In this document: positions 33,308-40,453 of the stretch, piece after piece | How the letters are laid out: each line of letters begins with the position of its first letter | Position numbering within the stretch: position 1 is the stretch's first letter | From: Sphingopyxis jiangsuensis | GTDB lineage: Bacteria > Pseudomonadota > Alphaproteobacteria > Sphingomonadales > Sphingomonadaceae | Length of the DNA: 64,000 bases | Assembly (NCBI RefSeq): GCF_016734905.1 | Contig: NZ_JAERPO010000001.1 | Location: 1,116,001-1,180,000 of the forward strand | Direction of reading: 5' to 3' | The notes under the pieces: model-generated | What the model was told of the DNA's origin: nothing | The model's database searches: none | What the model saw: only the letters and a program-made list of their open reading frames with translations | Made by a program: the position numbers and the translations under genes

Positions 33308-35620
33308 ATGAGTGCGTCCAATTTTACCCTTTTGCGCGCCGCGGCCGCCACGGCCAGCATGATCGCAGTCGCTTCGGCCACCGCAGCGCACGCGCAGGAA
33401 GTCGAAGATATCATCGTCACCGCGCAGAAGGTCGAGGAAAATGTGCAGAAGGTCCCGATCGCGATCACCGCGGTTTCGGGCGACCGCCTCGAGGCGACAG
33501 GCACGACGAGTCTCGAAGGCATTACGCGCATTGTTCCCTCGGTGACGTTCCGCAAGGGCACGACCAGCGCGAACAGTGCAATCGTGATGCGCGGCGTCGG
33601 AACCATCACCTTCTCCGTCGCGGCGGAGCCGAGCGTGTCGACCGTCGTCGACGGCATCGTTCTCAGCCGTTCGGGCCAGGCCTTCATGGACCTCGTCGAT
33701 GCCGAGCGCCTCGAGGTCCTGCGCGGCCCGCAGGGAACGCTGTTCGGCAAGAATGCGTCGGCCGGCCTCGTCAACATCGTGTCGAAGGGCGGCACGGACG
33801 AACTCGAAGCCGAGGCGAAGGCCGAATGGTTCGAGGGCGACGAATATCGCCTCCGCGGTTCGGTTTCGGGCCCGATCGGCGGCGACTGGAGTGGTCGCAT
33901 CACCGGCTTTTACGGCAGCTATGACGGCAACATCACCAACATCAATGGCGGTCGCAACCGCAAGGTGAATGGCTATGAACATTGGGGCACGCGCGGAATC
34001 GTCGACTATCGCGGCGACGTGGCGCGGCTGCGCTTCATTGCCGATTATTTCGAGGCCGATGACGATTGCTGCGCCGATGTAACGGGTGCGAGCCGCGGCG
34101 CGGTGCTCGATGCAGAACTCGGCCTCCCGGGCGGCGTTGCGCTCGGCGAGAAGCAGCGCTTCATCAATCACAATCTTGTTACCCGCACGCGCGACAAGCA
34201 ATGGAGCCTGACCGCCAGCGGCGATTTCGATCTCACCGACACACACACGCTGAGCGTCGTCGCGGGCTATCGCAACTGGGAGAATGAAGAGATCCGCGAA
34301 GGCGACTTCCTGCCCCGCGCGATCGTCGGCACGGCCGAATTGCACGACAACGGCCTCGTGAAGACGCAGCAGTTCTCGGTCGAGGCGCGCATCGCGTCCG
34401 ACCAGTCCATGCCCTTCTTTTACCAGGTCGGGGCTTTTGCCTGGCATTCGGACAACAAGCAGGACTTCACGCGCCGCGACATTACCTGCACCACATCGAC
34501 GCTTCCCGTCGATCCGGTAACGGGTGCGCGCCCGTGCAACGTCAACGACACGGTCAACACGCTGTTCCCGACCGCAACGTCGAACAGCGATGTCAATTCG
34601 ACCAACTTCGCGCTGTTCGGTCAGGCGACCTATCGCTTCAACGACCTCTTCGCGTTGACCGGCGGGCTCCGCTACACCTGGGACGACCTCAGCTTCACGC
34701 ACTTCCGCGCGCCGGGCATCAATGCGGTGACCGGCCTCCCGGCGACCGGCCCGGGAATTTCGGGCAGCCCGGCGGGCGGTACGATCGCTTCGGGCGGAAC
34801 AGGCCTCAACACGTCGAGCGGGTCGAGCAGCAACGGCAACCTTTCGGGCAAGGCCGTGCTGCAATTCACCCCGTCGGACGACATCATGCTCTATGGCAGC
34901 TATACGCGCGGCTATAAGGGTCCGGCCTTCAACGTCTTCTTCAACCATACGGCGCCGACCAACGCGGTTCCGATCGATGAAGAAACGTCGGACGCCTTTG
35001 AAATCGGTCTGAAATCGCGATTCCTCGATAACAAGGTCCAGCTCAACCTCGCGGGCTTCAGCGTCGAGTATGACGGCTTTCAGGCGAACAACTTCGTGCT
35101 GCTGAACGGTGCCGTGGTCACCAACCTGACCAACGCCGGCACCGTGAAGAGCGAGGGCTTCGAGGCGGACCTGACCGCGGTTCCCGTCGAAGGGCTGACG
35201 CTGCGCGGTAGCGCCGCCTATGCCGACGCAAAGGTGAAGAAGTTCAATCCGAACCCGCTCACCAATGCCCCCGATGCCCGCGACGGCACGCGCCTGCCGC
35301 TCGCCCCGAAGTTCACCTACACCGTGGGCGCGGACTATGAGGTGCCGGTAGGCGGCATGATGCTCTACCTCGGCACCGACTATCGCCATGTGTCGAAGCA
35401 ATTCTCCGACCTTGGCGAACAGGGCCTCATCGACGCTTATGGCCAGTGGAACGCATCAATCGGCATCTCGGACGCCGAGGACCGCTATCGCCTGACCTTC
35501 CACGCACGCAACATCAGCGACGAAAGCTATGTGCTGCTGAACGTCTCGAACGGCCAGCGCCTCCAGATCCCGCGCGATGCCGACCGTTACTTCGGCGTGA
35601 GCCTCCGCGCGCGCATGTAA
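33308..35620 (+). CDS. TonB-dependent outer-membrane receptor (candidate sulfoquinovoside uptake)
   Basis: GGAGGAG precedes ATG 33308. The 770-residue protein has a signal peptide ending ATAAHA, a TonB box (EDIIVTAQKVEENVQKVPIA), a plug domain (ITRIVPSVTFRKG, LEVLRGPQGTLFGKNASAGL) and a beta barrel ending in LRARM (final aromatic/basic strand). This subfamily imports glycosides and small carbohydrates across the outer membrane with TonB/ExbBD energy. It is divergent from the sulfoquinovosidase with a shared operator, so sulfoquinovosyl glycerol or a related glycoside is the probable substrate. Confidence 0.92.
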   Translation: MSASNFTLLRAAAATASMIAVASATAAHAQEVEDIIVTAQKVEENVQKVPIAITAVSGDRLEATGTTSLEGITRIVPSVTFRKGTTSANSAIVMRGVGTITFSVAAEPSVSTVVDGIVLSRSGQAFMDLVDAERLEVLRGPQGTLFGKNASAGLVNIVSKGGTDELEAEAKAEWFEGDEYRLRGSVSGPIGGDWSGRITGFYGSYDGNITNINGGRNRKVNGYEHWGTRGIVDYRGDVARLRFIADYFEADDDCCADVTGASRGAVLDAELGLPGGVALGEKQRFINHNLVTRTRDKQWSLTASGDFDLTDTHTLSVVAGYRNWENEEIREGDFLPRAIVGTAELHDNGLVKTQQFSVEARIASDQSMPFFYQVGAFAWHSDNKQDFTRRDITCTTSTLPVDPVTGARPCNVNDTVNTLFPTATSNSDVNSTNFALFGQATYRFNDLFALTGGLRYTWDDLSFTHFRAPGINAVTGLPATGPGISGSPAGGTIASGGTGLNTSSGSSSNGNLSGKAVLQFTPSDDIMLYGSYTRGYKGPAFNVFFNHTAPTNAVPIDEETSDAFEIGLKSRFLDNKVQLNLAGFSVEYDGFQANNFVLLNGAVVTNLTNAGTVKSEGFEADLTAVPVEGLTLRGSAAYADAKVKKFNPNPLTNAPDARDGTRLPLAPKFTYTVGADYEVPVGGMMLYLGTDYRHVSKQFSDLGEQGLIDAYGQWNASIGISDAEDRYRLTFHARNISDESYVLLNVSNGQRLQIPRDADRYFGVSLRARM

Positions 35621-35675
35621 TCGGAATGGGCGCCCGCGGGTCGGGCCGCTCGTTCCCCACGAGGATCATCCCCTG

Positions 35676-35700
35676 CCCCCCTGCGCCCAGCGCAGGGGGG
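35676..35700 (+). terminator. Strong hairpin downstream of the TonB receptor gene
   Basis: CCCCCCTGCGC-CCA-GCGCAGGGGGG is a perfect eleven-base-pair stem with a three-base loop, 56 bp beyond the receptor stop. Only CTATT follows, so it is a terminator-like or mRNA-stabilising stem without a proper U-tract. Confidence 0.6.
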
Positions 35701-36101
35701 CTATTCATGTCCTTCACACGGCCGCCGACCGCCTGCGCCGCGCAATCGGGCAGGGCTGACGACCGCGATCGGCCGCCCGCGACAGAATATCGGCCGACAA
35801 GTCCACCAGCGATCAATAACGCTCTGCCTGCGGCGCCGACCTCTTCGTGCCGGCCCGCTTATCGACATGCGCCAAGCTACGAGGATAGGCGGCATCCAGT
35901 GGATCGGCGTATTGGAACGGCGAGCTGGCGCCGATGTGCGGTGCCTTGGCCGCGCACCATCTGAGATGCTCCCCCGCACCCTTCGCGCGACGCCCGGTCA
36001 AAGCCGGGCGCAATGAACCTGCAAATTTGGGGACTTTCGGATCCCGGCCTTCGCCGGGAATCACCGACAATCCTGATTGAAGGCGCGCCGAACGCCGCGC
36101 C
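35701..36101. other. Gene-free stretch between receptor and MFS gene
   Basis: No gene is supported. The right part contains short inverted sequences such as GCCCGGTCAAAGCCGGGC (near 35992) and GGCCTTCGCCGGGAATCACC, resembling the dispersed extragenic repeats of sphingomonads. Confidence 0.45.
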
Positions 36102-37340
36102 TCATTCCTTCGTGTCAGCGAGCTCTAGGCGCGGCACGACCAGATGGACCAGCCCAAGCGCGCACAGATAGGCGACGCTGCAAATTGCGAAGAGCGGCCC
36201 ATAGCCCAGCCCGTTTCCGAGCGACCAGCCCGCGAATTCGATGATCGCCGTGCCCGACAGATTGCCTGCCACGGCGCCAAGCGCAATGACGGTTGCGACG
36301 CGCAGCGGCGGGATAATGTCGGCGGTCATGCCAAAGATATTGGTCGAGAAACCCTGATGCGCGAACAGGCCGATGCCAACGCACACGGCCGCGACCCAAG
36401 GATTGGCCGTGTACATGGCGAGCGGCATTGCCAAAACCGCGAGCGCAAAGATGAACATCGACAATTTGCGCGCACGATTGACCGAATAGCCGCGCGCAAG
36501 CAGGATCGGATAGAGGGCGCCCGACGTCACGGCACCGAGCGCTGCCAATGTAAAGACGATGGCGATCGGCAGACCGAGTGCGCTTTGGCTCATCCCGAAA
36601 ACCCGGTTGAAGAAATCGGGCATCCAGAAGAGCACAAACCACCACACGCAGTCGGTGCAGAATTTGGCGCCGACGACCGCCCACGTCCGGCGGTCGCGCA
36701 GCAGCGGTCGCCAAGCGACTTTCGCTCGCTCGGGAAGGTCGCCGAGCGGGCGCATCTTGCGCATTGCGGGTATCCAGAAGGCAAGCCACACAAAGCCTAG
36801 CGCACCGGTTACGATGAAGGCCGCTTTCCAGCCAAAGGCCATCGCCAGCGGCGGGATAAGGAGCGGCGTGATGATCGCACCGATATTGGGGGCGGTGTTG
36901 ATCAGCCCGATCGCCATATTGCGCTGCCGCACCGGCAAATAGGTGGCAGCCGTCTTGATTCCAGCCGGCGTGCTGACCGACTCGCCGACCGCGAGGACGA
37001 CGCGCGCTGCGACGAATTGCTGAACGGACTGCGCCAGGGCGTGCGCCATCCCTGCAAGGCTCCAGACCGCTATGGCGATTGCATAGGCCCAGCGTACGCC
37101 AAGACGGTCGACGAACCAGCCTACACCCAAGAGAGCGACGGCAGCCGCGATCTGGAAGGTCGATCCCAGATGTGCATAATCCGAATCGCTCCATCCGAAC
37201 TCGGCTTCAAGCGTCGGCTTGAGGAGCGCAAGCACCTGCCGGTCGACATAGTTGAGCGCGTTGCCCAGAAAAAGCAGCGTAACCAGCATGATCGCGATGC
37301 GCGTCGAGCGGTCCTGCTGCGCTGCTGCGGTCGCCATCAT
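36102..37340 (-). CDS. MFS transporter, ACS/hexuronate type (candidate sulfoquinovose importer)
   Basis: The 412-residue protein has twelve hydrophobic helices and the anion:cation symporter signature (NALNYVDRQVLALLKPTLEA, GWFVDRLGVRWAYAI, VVLAVGESVSTPAGIKTAAT). This subfamily moves hexuronates and other acidic sugars with protons, so the anionic sugar sulfoquinovose is a reasonable substrate. GGAGAGAAG precedes tandem ATGs. It is divergent from the YeiH-like gene, and their common promoter region carries the same 19-bp site as the sulfoquinovosidase promoter. Confidence 0.9.
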   Translation of the reverse strand: MMATAAAQQDRSTRIAIMLVTLLFLGNALNYVDRQVLALLKPTLEAEFGWSDSDYAHLGSTFQIAAAVALLGVGWFVDRLGVRWAYAIAIAVWSLAGMAHALAQSVQQFVAARVVLAVGESVSTPAGIKTAATYLPVRQRNMAIGLINTAPNIGAIITPLLIPPLAMAFGWKAAFIVTGALGFVWLAFWIPAMRKMRPLGDLPERAKVAWRPLLRDRRTWAVVGAKFCTDCVWWFVLFWMPDFFNRVFGMSQSALGLPIAIVFTLAALGAVTSGALYPILLARGYSVNRARKLSMFIFALAVLAMPLAMYTANPWVAAVCVGIGLFAHQGFSTNIFGMTADIIPPLRVATVIALGAVAGNLSGTAIIEFAGWSLGNGLGYGPLFAICSVAYLCALGLVHLVVPRLELADTKE

Positions 37341-37410
37341 CTTCTCTCCCTCGCCCTTGAAGCTGTTTCGACTTGCAACCTAGCGCACGCCGCCGATAAG
37401 GGAAGAAAAA

Positions 37411-37429
37411 TATGACACCGTAGGACATA
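37411..37429. promoter_or_regulatory. LacI-type operator candidate, MFS/YeiH side
   Basis: TATGACACCGTAGGACATA matches the 33182 site at 16 of 19 positions, including both outer half-sites. It lies between the divergent MFS and YeiH-like genes, 21 bp before the latter's start. The placement suggests joint control of uptake and sulfite export. Confidence 0.7.
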
Positions 37430-37449
37430 AACTGAAGGACAGCGATGCG

Positions 37450-38532
37450 ATGGGCCGCGCCCCCTCTCCCACCGAGCCCTATTCCGGCGACCTGTTCGGC
37501 GAGATCCACCTTGCCGAATTGACCCGAAGCGCGGCAGCGCCGACGGTCCGCGACTATTTTCCGGGCCTGACGATCTGTGCGGTAGCCTCGGGCGCTGCGG
37601 CCTGGCTATCGGACCACTATGGCGTGCCCGTCATCCTGCTCGGACTTCTTGTCGGTCTCGCGCTCAATTTCGCGGCGCGCGACCCACGGACGCATCGGGG
37701 ACTCGATCTGGCATCGCAGCAATTTCTGCGGATCGGTATCGTTTTGCTGGGTTTCCAGGTCAGCGCATCGCAGATCATGGCACTGGGAATCGGACCCTTC
37801 GCGGCCCTGTTGGCGATTATGGCGATCGCCTTGGCGGCCGCCCTGATCGCCGCCCGCCTGTCGCGCCAATCACCATTTGCGGGCCTCCTCGCGGGCGGCG
37901 CGACTGCGATCTGCGGCGCGAGCGCCGCGCTGGCGCTCTACAGCGTCATCGGGAAGGAACGGCTCGGGCAGGCGCAATTTGCACTGACGCTCGTTGGCGT
38001 GTCGATGGCGAGCGCGCTCGCCATGTCGCTCTATCCTGTCATTGCCGCACAGCTGGGACTCTCCGACGCGCAGGCCGGTTACCTGATCGGCGCGTCGATC
38101 CATGATGTCGGCCAGGCGATCGGCGGCGCTTATGATTTTTCCGATACAGCGGGCGCCTACGCCACGATCGTGAAGCTCGCGCGCGTCACCATGCTCGCCC
38201 CAGTGGTACTGCTGGTATCGCTCTGGATAGGCCCCGCCGCCAGCAACGCCGCGCGACCCGCCTGGCGCCGGCTTGCCGTCCCGTGGTTTATCACGCTCTT
38301 CCTCGCTATCGTCGCGGTCAACAGCCTGATCGACCTGCCTGCAATGACAGCAACGACGTCGCTCGCCGCGTCGAAGGCCATGCTTCTGCTCGCCGTCACC
38401 GCAACGGCCATGCGTTCGCGAACCGACTTGCTGCTCGATCTTGGCTGGCGCGCGACGGCTCCGGTGGCGGCAGCGTCACTCGCCAGCTTTGCTGCCGCTC
38501 TCTTCTTCGTTATGTTCGGTGTGTCCGGTTAG
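37450..38532 (+). CDS. YeiH-family putative sulfur-anion exporter
   Basis: This 360-residue membrane protein has about ten helices and the family motifs GVPVILLGLLVGLALNF, LLAGGATAICGASAALALYS (the GATAICGASA loop) and GASIHDVGQAIGGAYDFSD. The family (YeiH, 'putative sulfate exporter') is linked to sulfonate catabolism gene clusters, where it is thought to expel sulfite. With a sulfite-releasing monooxygenase in the same probable regulon, sulfite export is the best guess. GAAGGA precedes the start. Confidence 0.87.
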   Translation: MGRAPSPTEPYSGDLFGEIHLAELTRSAAAPTVRDYFPGLTICAVASGAAAWLSDHYGVPVILLGLLVGLALNFAARDPRTHRGLDLASQQFLRIGIVLLGFQVSASQIMALGIGPFAALLAIMAIALAAALIAARLSRQSPFAGLLAGGATAICGASAALALYSVIGKERLGQAQFALTLVGVSMASALAMSLYPVIAAQLGLSDAQAGYLIGASIHDVGQAIGGAYDFSDTAGAYATIVKLARVTMLAPVVLLVSLWIGPAASNAARPAWRRLAVPWFITLFLAIVAVNSLIDLPAMTATTSLAASKAMLLLAVTATAMRSRTDLLLDLGWRATAPVAAASLASFAAALFFVMFGVSG

Positions 38533-39007
38533 GGATTGCCATTGCAAAGCTGACTGGTGGGAATGGCGCCTCTTGACCGCTAGCCGACTCTCTCGGTGTA
38601 AACGAGATGGTTTTAGCATGCGCAATGCCGTCATCTCTTTCGAGCCAACCTTTAGCCGCATCGCCATCGAACGCCGGAATGCGTCCTGCAGAATCCTCGG
38701 CGAACATCAACTGCACAGCTGCCGCCAGATCATCGCGGCAGCATGTTAAGCATTGCTTGCAAAACAGTCGATGACTGCAGATCGCAAGTTGTTCCGAACG
38801 GCTGCTGCGCTGCGGAGGTCGTCCCCACAAGAGGCGCTTTACTCGCGCATGGACAAGCGTCCTGTCGAGATAATGACGCCGCCGCTTGCTGTCGTCCGAA
38901 TTCGGTATCGGTTCAGCGATCACCAAAGAATAACAGTAATCCGAGCCCGAGGTACCGTCGGTGACATAGCTCGCAGATAGACCCCCAAGGCGCGGATTAT
39001 CAAACGG
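38533..39007. other. Gene-free stretch after the YeiH-like gene
   Basis: No supported gene in 475 bp. The 138-codon minus-strand frame (38510-38926) lacks a ribosome site and resembles no family I know. The segment separates the sulfoquinovose regulon from a block of small exported proteins. Confidence 0.4.
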
Positions 39008-39340
39008 CTAGCGTACTGATCCTCCGTTCCCGCTGGAACGGTTGACGCCGACCGTATAATTATAGGAAACCGAACAGACGCGGGTCCGAGAGCCCATGTT
39101 TCGGTCCTCGCAGCGGCATTGCGTAACAGTCGAAGGAATGACTTTTCCGACCGTCGCAGGCCGGAGGTTTGCGCACAATTCGGCGTCACTCTTCACCGGT
39201 TGCCCATTTCTGTATCCGGCCGAACGGGAGGTCACACCCTGTTTGGTTTCGACGCCCTGTCCATAGCTGGGAGCGGCAACGGTCAGCGCAGCGATCGCAA
39301 AAGCGGACATTCCAGCGGTGGCGATGATCATTTTTTTCAT
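39008..39340 (-). CDS. Small exported protein, C-x18-CxC-x11-C type
   Basis: The start at ATG 39340 (alternative at 39331) gives ~110 residues with a signal peptide (MKKMIIATAGMSAFAIAALT...SYG) and a mature part containing C-x18-CRC-x11-C. The spacing resembles that of the neighbour at 40018 (C-x21-CNC-x12-C). The remaining mature part is Ser/Asn/Gly-rich with no known domain. Two disulfides in the periplasm are plausible. Function unknown. Confidence 0.7.
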   Translation of the reverse strand: MKKMIIATAGMSAFAIAALTVAAPSYGQGVETKQGVTSRSAGYRNGQPVKSDAELCANLRPATVGKVIPSTVTQCRCEDRNMGSRTRVCSVSYNYTVGVNRSSGNGGSVR

Positions 39341-39444
39341 CCTGATTTCCTTTTCCGAGTTTTTAGCGGGGACATGCGATAATTTGTCAGCGGACCAATC
39401 GGCGGCCCTATTCTTGCCAAAGGCGTTGAGGAGGACTGCGGGGT

Positions 39445-39933
39445 TCAGCCGCACAGGGTTTTTATCTGTTCGAATTGGCTCAACAGCCGATCAGCATCTT
39501 CCTTTGACCGGAGGAACAGGCGAACGGCGGTGCTCTTCGTTTCGCCATATCGCCCATTCATTTCATAGCCGTAGGTGGCAAGCTTTTGCGTCAGGTTCAG
39601 CCGGAACCAGCCGCTACCGTCGGGCGCCGCGCCCCATGCAAAACTGGCGATATCGCGGGCAGCAAAGCGTGATTGATGCTCTTCCATATTGCGCGTGACG
39701 CGCGGGCCCTCGCGATCGACCGAGGTCGCAATATCGAACTGGCACCCCTTCACCAATATTTTGTTGGCGTAGAAGGACCGCGTCTGGTTGCGGGAATTGG
39801 TGGCGCTGAAGCCCGACGGTATTTGCGTGACGATCGTGCGGCCGACCGCGCTAATCTGGCTATTGGACTGAGCGAACGACGGGCTGAACGACATGGCCGC
39901 TGCAAGGCCGGTCATGATGAGGACGATGCGCAT
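39445..39933 (-). CDS. Exported protein of unknown function, 162 aa
   Basis: ATG 39933 begins a signal peptide (MRIVLIMTGLAAAMSFSPSFAQ). The mature ~140 residues look like a compact beta-rich domain (SFYANKILVKGCQFDIATSV, WFRLNLTQKLATYGYEMNGR, VRLFLRSKEDADRLLSQFEQ) with two cysteines, the second near the C-terminus. A distant likeness to the 43687 protein is visible in the order cysteine strand, FxLNL/FNLSQ segment, then xLxxxADRxxxxIKxLxxxC. I do not recognise the family. Neighbours on both sides are also small exported proteins. Confidence 0.7.
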   Translation of the reverse strand: MRIVLIMTGLAAAMSFSPSFAQSNSQISAVGRTIVTQIPSGFSATNSRNQTRSFYANKILVKGCQFDIATSVDREGPRVTRNMEEHQSRFAARDIASFAWGAAPDGSGWFRLNLTQKLATYGYEMNGRYGETKSTAVRLFLRSKEDADRLLSQFEQIKTLCG

Positions 39934-40017
39934 GGACTTTCTGATCCTTCCCTGATTTGCCTGATGATCCCAGCCTGGGCTGGCCAATATTTGACCGGCC
40001 TTGGCACCGACGCACGG

Positions 40018-40287
40018 TCAGTCGGTCAAAGTGACCGCGATCTTGCAGTCATACCAAGTGGATTGCGGACTGCCTTGGCGCGTGCAGTTGCAATGGCCGA
40101 AACCCTTGATCTTCGACCGCCCGTAAATGGAAATCGCGCTGCTCTTTGCCTTTGCGCAGGCCTCTGCCCGCGTGCTTCCGATCGCGCTCGTGCTCGCCCC
40201 GCTCGCGGCAATCAAAAGGACGGGGCCCGAACCCAGGAGCGCCGCTCCGAATTTTTGAATGGCGGATTTTTCGCTCCGCTTTTGCAC
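40018..40287 (-). CDS. Small exported protein, C-x21-CxC-x12-C type
   Basis: The 89-residue product has an N-terminal hydrophobic segment (ALLGSGPVLLIAASGASTSA) that acts as a signal peptide or anchor and a mature stretch EACAKAKSSAISIYGRSK...FGHCNCTRQGS...WYDCKIAVTL. The four-cysteine pattern matches the 39008 protein, so the two are probably paralogues. No ribosome site is strong. Function unknown. Confidence 0.6.
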   Translation of the reverse strand: MQKRSEKSAIQKFGAALLGSGPVLLIAASGASTSAIGSTRAEACAKAKSSAISIYGRSKIKGFGHCNCTRQGSPQSTWYDCKIAVTLTD

Positions 40288-40453
40288 AACCGATCTCCCG
40301 GAACATTGCCTGAGCCGTTTGCAAGCGGCCGTCAGGGGAAAGGATCACGGAGGCGTGGGTCAAGTCTTTGCCGCGAGCGATGAAAATTTCTGAAATTTGA
40401 TGAAACAGAAATATATATACTATATTACAATGGCTTATTGCAAATCGGTTTTC

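Noticed and set aside
33121-33903. N-terminal extension of the sulfoquinovosidase frame
   Set aside because: It would overlap the receptor gene and both operators; GH31 homology begins at the GTG at 33120 which has a ribosome site.
33179-35401. Antisense frame of 740 codons opposite the TonB receptor
   Set aside because: Codon-bias shadow; the plus strand encodes an intact receptor with signal peptide, TonB box and barrel.
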